From assembly GCF_031143425.1 (NCBI RefSeq), contig NC_090448.1, positions 333,696,177-333,760,176 on the forward strand: a stretch of 64,000 bases of DNA, in the 5' to 3' direction. The DNA comes from Pleurodeles waltl (lineage: Eukaryota; Chordata; Amphibia; Caudata; Salamandridae). A model generated the notes under the pieces. The model was not told the DNA's origin, ran no database searches, and worked only from the letters and a program-made list of their open reading frames with translations. The position numbers and the translations under genes were made by a program. Positions 37,652-50,090 of the stretch are shown here, piece by piece. The stretch's first letter is position 1; the number at the start of each line of letters is the position of its first letter.

Positions 37652-39690
37652 TATTTGAACAGCACCTCTGCATGCCAGTAGGTGGTGCCGTGTGGCTCTG
37701 CACTGACACCGTTCCACTCCAGAAATGACACGCTGAGCCAATATAGGCATCTTTTCTGCACACAGAGTTTCTTTCTTCTGCTCCACCAGACACGGATCCG
37801 GAGCTACCTCTTGTCTTTTCAAGAATACTTTACCTCTAAAACACTCTCAAAACCAGCATACAGTGGGGGGAGAATGTCACCTTCCAAGATGCCAGAGTTT
37901 AAACCTTGTCGGGACTGTCACAAGCAAAGGTCTGTAATAGATCTCCATCAGGTTTGCCTGTGGTGCTTGGGGTCGACTCACGATTCATGTAGTGACTATG
38001 CTTTGATAAATCCAAAAGTCATTCAGAATCATGAGGTGAAATTCTGTTGCCAAGCACCAGAAGACTCCATGTTGGGACCTGTCCAATCCAAAGGTTTTCT
38101 CAGTCCCATTCCTGGTCCAGAAGTCAATCCCGAAGTCGATCCCAGTCACGCTCCAAATCGTCAGGCAAGTCATAGAAATCCAAGCAGGAATCCGGCCCTT
38201 CTTACCACTCTTGCACACTGAGAAAGTTGTAATTGTGTTAAGCCTCTCAATCTTGTTCCCGAAGTCGGTTGATGTTGGGCCAGTCCAGTAACTTGACCTA
38301 CCACTACTGGAAATTCCAGGGACGTCTGTGACACCTAGGCAGATCCAATAGTTCTGTAAGACCATGCTCCGACTCTTCAGATCCCTTCCTCTGGACCAGT
38401 TAGAACCTGTGAGTCTCCCCTCCCCCCCACCAGGCCCCTTCTGGAGTCTTTTGCTGACTACCCCTCCAGCTCTGTGTTCTGCACTTGTCCCCAGAATATC
38501 AAAGCTAATGCACACTCCATTAACACCAGAGGATGAGGCATAACCCGTTGTGCTGTTTCTCTTGGAATCAGTGCCGCCTTGACTGAGGCTTTTCTCAGAG
38601 CCCATTGAGCCACAGCCCTTGCCCGCTCCACCTCAGCCTCTCACCTTTCCGGTTCGCAGGACAGGCCTAACATACTACATTCCCTTTTTGGGACAGATTC
38701 TGATAAAGAGTATGATGCGGGAGACTTATTTGGTCAACCCTCCCTTGAAGAAAACTGGTAGGAGGACATCTAAGATGCCAGAGGCCTCAATACATCTGCT
38801 GGTATTGGATTAGTCTCACCTCTAGGCCTTGCCAATGAGGAAAGGGCCTCCTTTGAAATGGTTATGTGGAGGGCAGCTGTGAATCTAAGCCTCCAGCTCC
38901 CCATCTTAGAGGTCAAAACTAATGTGCTAACTGAAGTTCTCCAACCAGGGCAAAATAATTCTGAGCTCTTGTTGCCTTTTCAATGAGGACCTCACTTGAC
39001 CATCTTTTAGGGACCTGGTACAAGTCTTCCCTGGTCCCTTAGTGACTCGACAGATTGCATTGCATCACCCTGGGACTCGTTAACTCAATTTCGACCAGAG
39101 GTCACAGAAGACCTTTGTCTTGTACTGACCCAAGCCATACAAGATGGCCTTGAAGCTGTGAAATTTACTATCCATAGTGGCCTGGATACTATGGATGCCA
39201 TTAGCACCCGGGTCGCTATTTGTTGCTACACTTGGTTGAGATTTAAGAGTTTCTCCAGCAATGTGCAGCCATCCCTTATGGACATGCCCTTTGATGGGAC
39301 TCACCTTTTTGGGGGCAAAGTTCTGCCTAGGAACATTTCAAAGAAAGCAGCATGGTCCTATGCTTGTCTGCCCTGCCACGCCAGATGCACCTGCCTTCTC
39401 GACCCTCCTGTGGCTCTGGTAGGGCATTCCATACAGACAACTACCTCAGCCTTAGCAAGGTTCCCAGCCCTTTTGTGGCCCAGGATGTTGCACCCACTGA
39501 TCCTGCAGTCACAGTCAGTCTACTGCCTCTTCTGCAGCCCCACCTGCCAAACCCCCTCATGTGCCCTTAGTGGAGCACAGCCACTCTTTTGGTGGCAGGA
39601 TCCAGTAATTCTTAATTCTGTGGCTTCGAAGGAGGGATCATCTCTCGCCATGGTGATTTAGAGGGCCGCCTAGGCCCTTGACCTTCAGTT
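37652..39690 (+). pseudogene. DIRS element fragment, gag-like ORF1 region
   Basis: An ATG at 37874 starts a protein with the Cys/His-rich head CRDCHKQRSVIDLHQVCLWC found in all four DIRS ORF1 copies of this window. After stops and shifts, 39158-39310 encodes GLDTMDAISTRVAI and SLMDMPFDGTHLFG, matching the ORF1 C-terminal region at 42.6 and 56.4 kb. RT and recombinase are absent. It represents a subfamily distinct from the two long copies. Ends about 260 bases before an RNF123 exon. Confidence 0.75.
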
Positions 39691-39950
39691 GCCCTAGGTG
39701 GCAGTGAGGACTAATGTCTTGAGGATTTCAGGATAGAGGAACTGCCAGGAATAGCAGGTGCTTTCTCCTGAGATCCTTTATTTACATCCCTGGGAATATT
39801 TGTTGTTCAGCGTTGTCCAGCATATTAGTTGACGTAGAAGCTTGCATGATATCAATGTGTATTCTCCATTCTGTTATTAAGTTTTCATTTTTTACTTTTT
39901 CTTTTCCCTACCATCATGGTTATCCGAAGTAATTTTTCTTTTCCCTGAAG

Positions 39951-40035
39951 GGTTGTGGATTTGGCTACAGATACACACGTCTTCCCCATTTGCTGAAAAC
40001 AAAGCCAGAAGATGCTAACCTGCCAAGCCTTCAGA
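39951..40035 (+). CDS. RNF123: RNF123 exon (window exon 4 of 5)
   Basis: An 85-base exon follows a long pyrimidine tract ending in ttccctgaag and is followed by gtgagt. It has 28 complete codons starting [19 protein letters not shown] and one extra base that pairs with the next exon to make Lys. It directly continues the LVRLWR end of the previous exon, as in RNF123. A DIRS gag fragment ends about 260 bases upstream, and a nearly whole DIRS element begins about 800 bases downstream. Confidence 0.95.
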
Positions 40036-40849
40036 GTGAGTATGAGTAATTGTGTCTCCATGATCTGGCAGAGAAGTTAAGTTTCAATTGTTGGCACTCC
40101 AGATGGAATTTTAACATAACATATAGGATATTTTAGTCCCTGTGGTGGGATAATAAATAACAATTTTTATCAATATTCTTTAAATTATGTTGATAATTGT
40201 GATAACAATATTTATCAGTTTGCAATATTGATCGTCACTTAATTGATCTTTACACAGGAGTGTGCACAATAATTGGTTCACATATTGATACTGATGGGTA
40301 CTTTGTTGCTGATCTACATAATTGTAGCTAGCTATAGGAAAAATAGTATCAAAAACTATTTAGAATAGAGGAATAACACCATTAGTATAACATAAAGTGG
40401 GCTCAATGCTTAGTGTATGGGTAGGCAGATTAACACCGTTACAGCTCCATTTAAGGTTAAAGTGCTGCTGCCACAGTAAATTGTGCTGGTTCTTCCTCTA
40501 TACATGCTCCATCTCGTAGAGCATAGTAGGATCTAAGCTGGCTTACCTGCCCGGTCTACTGCTAAATTGCGCATCATAATAGCAGCATGAAGGGATCCAA
40601 CCACATTCACATCTTCCATAATAGCTCTTGACTGACTCTAATAAGATGAACTGTCAAACTTCCAAACCCTCTGCCTAGTGCATAAACAACTCCATGGGTG
40701 TATCGTGGATGCTTGACCAAACTATTGTACCCTGCAAACTGACCAGAAAAGGAAGGTATGCCTTACACTACAAACTGCTTTAATCCAGTGGGATACCAAT
40801 ATAAGGAAGGCAAAATTCTGTGTAAACCAGCCTTCCCTCATTTCCTCTT
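40036..40849. other. Intronic sequence, AT-rich
   Basis: It follows the exon 4 donor. The stretch 40140-40260 is very AT-rich with repeated aatattgat/gataat words. No gene seen. Confidence 0.5.
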
Positions 40850-40904
40850 GGAACAAGACTTCATGGACATTTAATAATGAGAACCACCTGTTCTGTTAGC
40901 TGAT

Positions 40905-41010
40905 AGCCTGTAACGCGTACATCATTGACGTCGTGGTCGCCATGATGACATTGGAGTCGAATACAGGGGCCACCTCAGCACGGTGATGTCAGTTGTTTTC
41001 TTTCCGCGCC
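40905..41010 (+). repeat. DIRS copy 1 left inverted terminal repeat region
   Basis: Contains gacgtcgtggtcg and tgatgtcagttgttttc, which appear inverted at 48885-49010, and in the same orientation at 54680-54775 in DIRS copy 2. Confidence 0.75.
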
Positions 41011-41102
41011 ACGCACTGATCGGGAGAGAGCTACCCTGGTCACTTTTTCACCAGCCTCAACACTTTTGTCGAATTTTGGGGTGACTGTTAGTGCCTATAA
41101 GG

Positions 41103-43100
41103 ATGTCCCCCAAGACCGGGTTTAAGCCTTGCGAGGATTGTCACAGAATGATGTCAGTGACGGATTCGCATCGGGTCCATTTGTGGTGTCTGGACCACGA
41201 CCCAAAGTCGTGCTCCGAGTGCCAGACCATGCACCCGAAGGCTTGGAGGGTGCGGGCCCTAAAGCTATTGGTGGGCCAGCACTTGACTCTGCATCGCTCC
41301 CGGTCTCGTTTGAGAGGAAGGTCTCAAGACCAGCCAAGGAGCCACCACCACTCGTCGTCCTTGAAGTCATCTGGACACTCGGGTAAGAAAAAGGAGAAGT
41401 TGAAGAAGGCCAGGTATTCTTTGAGTTCACCCCGTCGCTCGGACGATGCGATACGGGAACAGCATCCACACTCTAGGCCTCCGTCAGTGGACCCTACTAC
41501 TGGTTCCACTCCGCACCTGTCTGTCTTTCTGGGAGCCAGAGCGATCCCTGCTGAACTAAAGGAATTCTATGAGGCCATGTGCCTCATTTTTGGCAGTTTG
41601 TTCCCCGTGCCTTCAGGGCCTGGAGGGTGAGAGTGGGGCCCTTTGGGTTCCGCACCGGCAGCTCCAGCTCTGGCCTCTTAGTCCTTCTAGATCTGCTACG
41701 GTCATACCCTTGATACCTTCCCCAGTGCTAGCAAAGTCGTTGACACTCCCGATGTTGGTTGGGCCCACAATTGACGTCGACCCGATCCTGATCCTCGAGA
41801 ACCCGGAGCCAGAATGGCATCAGCCGATGCTGCTTCTGATTTCCATGGGGGCTAGTGACTCCAGGTTGGATTCAGACCCTTTTTTCCGTGGGTATGAAGG
41901 TGAGGAAGGGTTGGCAGGGTCGTTTGACCCTTATGAATACAAGCAAGAACACTGAAACATGGACTGGGCTCAGGAATTGGGCGAGGCCAGTGGTCTTGAT
42001 TCCTCCTTAAACACTGGCATGCTGTCTCCTCCTACTGTGGCTATGGCCGAAGGAAGCTTCCTACTCCATGGTGGCCAGAGGGGCGGCCCAAAACCTTGGT
42101 CTTGAACTGCCTACTGTTGCAGTCAGGACTAATCTCCTGATGGCAGTGCTTCAGCCCGGAGCATCTGCTTCAGAGCCTCTCCTTCAGAGCCTCTCCTTCC
42201 ATTCAGTGAAGACCTCACCGATGTCCTTCTGGGTACCTGGTCCAAACCCAGCACTGGGGCTCCTGTGAATAGGGCAATCGCTCGCCGCCATCCGCCTGCC
42301 CCTAGCGACCATAAATTCCTGACCGAATACCCCACGCCTGAAAGCTTTGTCATTCAGGCATCTTGGTCATCTGGTGCATTCCCTTCTGCTCCCCCAGACA
42401 TGGAATCGGAAAGACTGGACCATCTTGGGAAGAAGATGTTTTCTCCCTCCAGTCTGGCATTGCGGTCGGTGAACAGAGTGCCTCTTGGCCATTATACCCC
42501 CTCCTTGTGGGACAGAGTCGTGCAAGTCCTGCCGCAGATCCCGGAGGAGGCCCGTACGATCATCTCCTAGGCAGTTGCTGATGGGAGAGACGTGGCCAAG
42601 TTCACCGTACGATGTGGGCTGGACACGACTGACTCTCTAGGTAGATCAGTTGCGTCGACAGTGGCATTACGATGTCACTCCTGGTTGAGAATTTCTGTTT
42701 TTTCGGGGGATGTCCTACAGATCCTCATAGACATGCACTTTGATGGCTCTCATCTCTTTGGAGATAAGGCGGACTCAGCGCTGGAGAGATTTAAAGACTC
42801 CTGGGCTATGGCTCATTCCCTTGGACTTTGCACTGCCCCTCGCCCCCACCAGTATGCTTTTTCCCCCTTTTGTGGCCATGGGAGGGGCTCCCTGTCACGC
42901 TCCTTCCCCAGCCACTGTGCCAAGCTTGCCGTTCAGCACCTGTGTGGCCGGGGACGCCGAATCCCACGGGCTTCTTGGACAGGGAACTAGAGGTCTTCCC
43001 AGACCAGCCAAACTAGGCTCCAGACTCGAAACTTTACTAGTCTGTCCCCCCGCCTCTGGCCAGTTGGTGGCAGGATATGCCATCACCTGCCCGACTGGAA
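41103..43100 (+). pseudogene. DIRS gag-like ORF1, copy 1
   Basis: The start is taken at the ATG at 41103 (MSPKTGFKPCEDC), matching MSRKTG in copy 2; the upstream open codons begin at GTG. The N-terminus has a Cys/His cluster (CEDCH, HLWCLDHDPKSC, EC), likely zinc-binding, then an Arg/Ser-rich basic stretch. Frame changes occur near 41630 and beyond. The C-terminal region encodes GLDTTDSLGRSVASTVALRC and DMHFDGSHLFGDKAD (42610-42780). Probably the structural, nucleic-acid-binding protein of the element. Confidence 0.78.
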
Positions 43101-44640
43101 ATCCATCACAACAGACAGGTGGGTTTTGCAGATCATCCATAGGGGCTAGTCCCTCTCCTTCGAGACTTCCCCTCCGGCCATGCCTCCATCTTTTGACCAT
43201 CTGACGGAGGATCATTTGGCACTTCTCCGCGAGGAAGTTGGGCTCTCTTGCCCAATGGGGGGCCGTAGAGAGGGATCCTGCTCCAGAAGTAGGCTCTGTT
43301 TTTTTTTCCCGCAACTTTTTTGTGCCCAAATAGGACAAGGGCTTGCGTCCTATCCTCGACCTCAGGACCCTCAATCTCTTCCCCAGGAAGGAGAAGTTCA
43401 AAATGCTCACCTTAGTGCTCCCCTTAGGCCTTATCAGCACCCCTCGGGTGTTCATGAAAGTTATGGCTGTGGTTGCAGCTCATCTGCGCAGGTCGGTGAT
43501 TTCAGTCTTCCCCGACCTCAACGACTGGCTGTTGAAGGCGGACACGCCCCAGAAGTTCATCTCCCACCTTCAGACTATGTCAAACCTCCTGCATATGCTG
43601 GGGTTCACTATAAACATGCCGAAGTCACACCTGATCCCCTCTCAGACGCTCCCTTTCATTGGAGCTATTCTAGAGACAGTGCAGTTTCGGGCCTATCCTC
43701 CTGATCAGAGAGTCTGGGATATTCAGGCTATAATTCTGAAGTTTCAGCCTCTATTCTGGGTTTTGGTAAGAATGACTCTGAGGCTGCTGGGCCTCAAGGC
43801 CTCCTGCATCGTGCTAGTGTCACATGGCAGATGGCATATGCGGGCTCTGCAGTGGGACCTGAAGTTCCAGTGGGCGCAGCATAAGAGGAATCTCTCCATC
43901 ATGGTCCAGATCTCGGAGGGGACTGCGAAAGATCTGCAGTGATGCTTTTGTATCAGGATCGTCAAAGGCAGATCCCTCTCCGTTCCTCAACAAGAATTTA
44001 CAATAGTGACAGACGCGACACTTCTGGGCTGGGGCGGCCACATGGGAGAGCCGGAGATCAGAGGCCTCTGGTCTCCGGCGGATTCTGGACTCCACATCAA
44101 CCTACTGGAGCTCCGGGCGATCAGACGTCCGTTGGAAGCATTCTTTTTCTTTATCAAGAGAAAAATGGTGCAGTTGTTCCTGCAACAAACAGGGTGGTGT
44201 GGGGTCCTGGACCCCATGTCAAGAGGCTCTGCGCCTCTGGACGAGATGCTCATCAGGGCATTTCTATGGTGATTCAACATTTGGCAGGCTCTTTGATCGC
44301 CAGAGCAGATGAACTCATCCGTCGATGCATAGTCAGTCATGAATGGCGTCTCCATCCAGAGGTGGCGCAAGGCCTCTTTCAGCAGTGGGGTGAGCCTTGG
44401 CTAGATCTATTCACCTCCGCAAAGAACGCGCAATGTCTGCAGTTTTGCGCGTTCGAGTTTCCAAGGCGGTTCTCGCTCAGTAACGCTTTTCATCTTGAGC
44501 TCAGCCCGCCTGTACACCTTTCCGCCAATACCACTTCTTCCCAGAGTTCTAAAGAAGATCAAGAAGATCAAGTATGACCATGCCCAAGTCATTATTGTGG
44601 CTCCGGACTGGGCACGCAGAGAATAGTATCCAGAGCTACT
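43100..44640 (+). pseudogene. DIRS reverse transcriptase-RNase H, copy 1
   Basis: 43343-43942 is open: LRPILDLRTLNLFPRKEKF then directly VLPLGLISTPRVFMKV. About 55 residues present in copy 2 between these blocks, including catalytic motif A, are deleted. The YLDDWL box reads DLNDWL, so a catalytic Asp is also lost. RNase H follows near 44000-44200 with TDATLLGWGGHMGE (Asp) and HINLLELRAI (Glu); later parts shift frame. The block is clearly inactive. Confidence 0.85.
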
Positions 44641-44779
44641 GAGCATGGCCACAGATCCGATCAGACTGCCTCTTTGGGAGGATCTTCTGTCGCAGCAGCA
44701 GGGGACTGTTTTTCACCTGAACCTGTTCAGTCTCCGCCTTCTTGCATGGAGATTAAGCGGAGGCAGTTCACAGCTTTTG

Positions 44780-45496
44780 ACCTTCTGCTTAAAGTCTGCG
44801 ATGTTATTTTGGCAGCCAGGCATTCCTCTACCAAAATGGTATATGCCTGTTGTTGGCATAAATTTATGGCATGGTGCCACGGACAAGTCAGTTGATTCTC
44901 TTCTGCCCCGCTTTCTGAGGTTCTTTTGTTAATTCTTTCATTAACCCGTCAGGGTTCTGCTTTGGGCACTCTTAAAGGCTACTTATCGGCTATCTTGGCC
45001 TTTCTTAGATTTCCAGATCAACCTTCTCTTTTCAAGTCCCCTATTGTGGGGAAATTTCTCAAAGGTCTTACCCATTTGTTCCCTCCCACTCCATTTATTA
45101 TGCCTCATTGGGACCTCAATCCTCTCCTCACTAACTTGATGTGTGCTCTGTTTGAGCGTTGCACAATTGTCCTTTGCGGCTCCTTACCCTCAAGACTGTC
45201 TTTCTGGTGGCTATCACCTCTGCTCGCAGAGTGAGTGAGCTCCAGGCTCTTTCTTCGAAGCCTTCATTTTTGTCTGTACATCCTCACAAAGTAGCGCTAC
45301 GCATGAGGGCCTTCTTCCTTCCGACGGTTGTTACACCTTTTCACGTGGGCCAGTCCATCACTTTGCCTACTTTTTACGCACCCCCACGTCCTTCTCAGGA
45401 GGAGGAAAGACTCCACCGTCTGGATCCAAAAAGAGCATTGGCATTCTATCTTAAGCGCACTAAAGATTTCCTGGTGGACGATCAACTCTTTGTTGG
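44780..45496 (+). pseudogene. DIRS tyrosine recombinase, 5' part, copy 1
   Basis: The N-terminal core-binding region is recognisable around 44820-45130 (LKGYLSAILAFLRFP, GKFLKGLTHLFPP). The catalytic domain starts with LVAITSARRVSELQALSSK, carrying the first catalytic Arg, and continues through FHVGQSITLPTFY to RLDPKRALAFYLKRTKDF and DDQLFVG, where the TGTAGGAA element interrupts it at 45497. Confidence 0.85.
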
Positions 45497-48325
45497 TGTA
45501 GGAAGCTGGCCTTGTGTGTGGTGGGTACCTATGGTACTTACACCTTATACCAGGTCCAGGTATCGCCTCTTACTGAAGTTTAGGCAGTGTCTAAAAGCCA
45601 GGCTCTCTAGAGGTAGCTGTGGATGAGCAGCCAAGGCTTATCTAGGAGACATGCAAAGCTCATGCAATACAAATGTAGTCACACATCACTTACACACATG
45701 AAAGAAAACACTGAGTTGTACCAAAATAAAAGTACTTTATTTTCGGCACAAATCACCATAAATACTAGACAGGTGACCCACCCATAGAAGGTAAGTAATA
45801 CACCAACCGTATACACTAGCACTCAGAAATAGGCATAGAAAAGATTAGAAAAGAGTGCAAACAATTATAACCAGTAGTGACCCTAGGGGGAGCCCAAACC
45901 ATACACTAATAAAAATGGAATGCAAACAAGGTACCCCCATCTAGGTAAGTAAAATGTGTAGAGGGGAGCTGGGAGTACTAGAGAACCACAAAGGTAAGTA
46001 ACACAGTACCACCTAGCGACTAGGAATGCAGGAGTAAAACACTAGAGTTTCCCCAAACTACCCAAAAGGAGGAAAAGAAGAAAAAGAAGACTCCCAGAGA
46101 AGACTGCAAGAAAACAAATGGTGGATTCCTGAAGAAAGAAGACCTGTGGAGAGAGGAAACCAAGTCCAAGAGTCACAATGGAGTCCAGGAGGAGTAGGAG
46201 GTATTACCCACCCAGCTGTGGATGCAGGAGTTGGTCGACGGTACTGAAGAACAGGTCAGCACTGCAGCCCAGGAGCCGGAGAAAAGTTCCAGATGGATGC
46301 AGAAGGTGTCCCACGCCGGAAGGAAGATTGCAGACGGGTGTTGGTGCAGGATTTCCACCAACAAGCCTTGGCAGAGGCAAACTCACGGAGGAAAAGAGGT
46401 GCTTCCAGGGACCAGCAAGGCCCGGAGGACTCAACCCAGGAGGGGGAGTCACAGGGGACCGTCAGCGTCGCAGAGAGTCCACAGGAGCAGAGGCAGCACC
46501 CACATGAGTCCCACAGGACGGGGACACAGGAGTCACAGAAGGAGCCTACGCACCACTACAAAAGTGGATCCCACGCCGCAGGAGAACCACGGAGGAGTCT
46601 GTGCTTTTCAGGATGAAGTGCTGGAGCTACAGGTTGCTTGAAGATCCCTTGGAGGAGATGTAAACAAGCCTTGGCAGCTGCAAGAGACACAGTGTATGGG
46701 GGTACTGTCTTGGGTGGGAAGGCAAAGGCTTACCTCCTCCAAAGTTAGACACCTAGTGGAGAGGACCAAGAGGACTACTCCGGACTACCACCCGTGATGC
46801 AGGATCCACACAGCTCAGCAGGAGAGCGGACCCACGCAGCCGGTCGTCGCTTGTAGTAGGTGCCTGCGGTTGTAGGGGAGTGACTCCTTCACTCCAAGTG
46901 AGATTCCTTCTTCTTCTTGTGCAGGCTGAAGAGTTGCAGTCATCTGAAGATGCATGGCGAAAGAATTGTTGCAAAGCTGGCAGGAGCCCTGGAAACAATG
47001 TTGCTGAAGAGTTCTTTCTTCCTGGAAGCAGCTTGTGGGGTCCTGGAGGAACCAGTCGTTGCCCGGGGGCCAGACATTGAAGCAGAGGTTCGCGAGGAGT
47101 CCTGCTGAAATCTTGCAAGCCGAATCTGAGGACCCACCCAAGAGAGAGACCCTAAATAGCCCTGAAAGAGGGATTGGTCACATAACCAGGTAGGCACCTA
47201 TCAGGAGGGGGCTCTGACATCACCTGCCACTCAGATGCTCCAAGAGTTCCCTGCCAACCTTAGAAACAAGATGGTAGAACCCAGGGACCCGCTGGAGGAG
47301 CTCTGGGCACCACCCCTGGGGTGGTGATGGACAGGAAAGTGGTCACTCCCCTTTCCATTGTCCAGTTTCGTGCCAGAGCAGGGACTGGGAGTCCCTGAAC
47401 CGGTGTGGACTCGTTTATGCTTGGAGGGAACCAAATGTGCCCTTCAAAGCAAACAAGTGGCTTGGGGAGGCTACCCGCCCAAACCAGTCACACATATTTC
47501 CAAAGAGAGAGGGTATTACCTTCCTCTCCTAAAGGAAAGCCTTTGTTCTGCCTTCCTGGGCCTGATCAGATCAAGCAGCATGAGAGCGGAAAGCTGTCTG
47601 AGGGGTAGCAGCAGCTGGGCTGCCCAGAAAACCCTGTAAGACTGGTGGTAGCAATGCTAGGGGTCCTCTAAGGAGCCCCCAGAGTGCATGGAATCATACT
47701 TCCAATACTTGCAACAGTATTGGGGTATGATTCTGACATGTTTGATACCAAACATGCCCAGGTTCAGAGTTACCGTTATGTAGCTGGACATAGGTAGTGA
47801 CCTATGTCCAGTACACACATAAAATGGCACACTCACACTCACAAAGTCGAGGAAAATGGGGCTGGAGTTTGTGGGGGCACCTCTGCTAGTGCAGGGGTGC
47901 CCTCACTCACAGGTACCTGCACCCTGCCCTCTGGGCTGGGAGGGCCTACCATAGGGGTGACTTACAGTGACCTGGTGCAGTGACCTGAAGTGAAAACGGG
48001 TGCATGCAGCCGGTTCATGCAGGCTGCAATGGCAGGCCTGCAGAACTCTTTGCATGGTCTTCCTATGGGTGGTAGAGTAACTGCTGCAGCCTATAGGGAT
48101 TCCCTTGAACCCCAATGCCCTGGGTACTTAGATACCATACACTAGGGCCTTACATCGGGGCACCAGTATGCTAATTGTGGGGATAAAAAGTTACTAGCAA
48201 CCACATTTAGAGGAGAGAGTAGTCACTGGGTTCCTGGTTATCAGGATCCCAGTGAACACCATCAAACACTGACCATCAGGCCGAAAGTGGGGGTAACCAA
48301 GCTAGAAAGAGGCTACTTTCCTACA
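45497..48325 (-). mobile_element. TGTAGGAA-family element, complete copy 3, inside DIRS recombinase
   Basis: 2829 bp from TGTAGGAAGCTGGCC to GGCTACTTTCCTACA, inserted in the DIRS recombinase after DDQLFVG. The flanks read gttgg on the left and gtttgg on the right, a degenerate duplication. Orientation is opposite to copy 1: TTTATT at 45736-45741 (AATAAA on the minus strand) lies 244 bases from the left end. No coding domain; open frames at 46178-46641 and 46753-47197 on both strands are not supported by any motif. Confidence 0.85.
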
Positions 48326-48690
48326 GTTTGGTATGTGGATGCGAAGAAAGGGAAGGGGATGTAGAAGCGTATCATCTCACAATGGGTGCTTCTTTGCATC
48401 AAAATGTGCTACGCTTTGGCAAAGAAGCAACCTACAGAGGGTTTGTGTGCCCACTCAACAGAGCAGCTACTGCTACCACAGCGTTAGTACGCGGAGTTAC
48501 TGCCCTGGACATCTGTCAGGTAGCAACGTGGTTGTCCTTGCACATGTTAACTAAATATTACTGCCTGGGCAGTCAGGTCCGGAGAGACGGCTACTTTGGT
48601 AGTTTGGTCCTTCAGGACTTTTTAGTACAATTTTTTTCGCAGCTGTCCTCCGAGGATGGTATTGCTTGGGTATCTATTCTATGGTAAGGA
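48326..48690 (+). pseudogene. DIRS tyrosine recombinase, 3' part, copy 1
   Basis: It resumes after the insertion with VDAKKGKGM and continues through an AHSTE segment (the HxxR region, with the Arg replaced) and ALDICQVATWLSLHMLTKYY, where the final catalytic Tyr is expected. Frames alternate and stops are present. Confidence 0.75.
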
Positions 48691-49095
48691 ATCTGCAACT
48701 AAAAGTCTCTATCAGATGAACAAGTTACTTACTTTCAGTAACAAATGATCTGGTAGAGGTATATTCTAGTTGCAGATTCCTTACCGACTCACCCATCCTT
48801 CCCGCTTGCGGACTGATTTCTAGGAACTGGGATTCCCCTTTTAGAGCCTTAGCTCTGGCGCACCACTTCAGTGTTTTTCATGGCTCCGCGCTATGGCGTG
48901 GAAAGTTGTGAAAAGAAACTGACATCACTGCGCAGAGGTGGCGCCTATATTCGACCACGACGCCAACGACGGATGCTGAGTCGACGACGACACCTAACAG
49001 CGCGCAAGGGTACTGCTGGAAGAAAGTTCTAAGTAAGGAATATGCAACTAGAATATGATTCTACCAGGTAATTCGTTACCAAAGGTAAGGAACAT
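48683..49095 (+). repeat. DIRS copy 1 right inverted terminal repeat region
   Basis: 48683-48717 (GGTAAGGAATCTGCAACTA...ATCAGAT) is almost the exact reverse complement of 54565-54600 at the start of DIRS copy 2, and a second, inverted copy of the same word lies at 48763-48786. 48885-49010 is the inverse of the left leader at 40905-41010. This nested inverted arrangement is a DIRS hallmark, used to rebuild ends during replication. Confidence 0.8.
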
Positions 49096-50090
49096 GTTCT
49101 TCATGAAGGATTGTACTAAATGAATGCCATTGTTCCTTTCTGATCATTCCATTTTGGATGCTTACCCAGTCTCTACACCTTTTTATAATAGTGCAAAGTC
49201 TCTATAGTGCTTGGATCTACCTTAATGAAAAAATCATCATAATGTGATGACAAAGTTCCTATCTTGTGTACCTAAAGTGCCACTTACATTCTTGTAGATT
49301 CCAGAATTCCTGGTCTGTTTAATCCAAAAATACTAAAATTCACAAATAATAATCATGATTCTTATTGTCCTGAATTACTAGAAATTCTTTAATCTTGTGT
49401 GTTGAGTTAAACCTGCCCATGCACCTGTATGTTGCAGCTTTTAATGTGCCCATGGCAAACTTACGTGAATTGCACCTTTGCGTTTGGTTCCAGTAAAATG
49501 CACAGATAATTTGGTAGAGCACTCCTATGAATAGTGTTGGGATGCAGTAGTTATCAAAAGCTTTTCAGTTAGATCTCACTTAATGACCTGTTACAAAAGC
49601 CTCTAATTTACGTTTTATTATCTTTGTAAACAAGGACGTAGTGGTTGCTTTTATAGCTAATTGCATTTTCCACTGTTTACAAAATACACTTTACAGTCTT
49701 CTCACAACTAAGTTTGCAATTTAATCCATGGAATATTAAGGACAATAGTATTACATAACCTGCATAATATTTTGAAAAACATGATGGTGTTGATATTAAA
49801 TTTGTCCACTACACTAGAATCAGGCTTTTATTTGAGTCTTCTCAGACAGATGAAAAAAAATGCCTTATCTCCAGTATTTCGGTCTCCTCAACAGCAATAG
49901 GTTCATACAGCAACCAAACCAGTGTACCTCAAATGAACGCTGGGACAGAAGTCATGTGGTATGCTCTCAACAGTGGTATTGGAGTGTAGCCCCAATATTG
50001 GTATTGGAGTGGATTTGTTATTTTTCTCTTCAGAATGGAATATCCAGCTTAATATGTTATCTATCTAAATACCTAGATATTTCTAATCAT
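49096..50090. other. Intronic sequence without recognised features
   Basis: AT-rich stretch between DIRS copy 1 and the next TGTAGGAA element. No coding motif. Confidence 0.5.

Larger units (their letters stand above)
40850..49095 (+). mobile_element. DIRS-type retrotransposon, long copy 1, interrupted
   Basis: Gag-like ORF1 (41103-43100), RT-RNase H (43100-44640) and tyrosine recombinase (44780-45496 continuing at 48326-48690) are bounded by inverted terminal repeats: 40905-41010 pairs with the inverse of 48885-49010. DIRS elements replicate by reverse transcription but integrate through a tyrosine recombinase, so they have inverted rather than direct terminal repeats and make no target duplication. 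A 2829-bp TGTAGGAA element splits the recombinase. Stops, frameshifts and an RT deletion make this copy inactive. Confidence 0.88.

Noticed and set aside
42592..43204. Several overlapping + strand frames as a host gene
   Set aside because: They are frameshifted pieces of DIRS ORF1, matched by 56387-56869.
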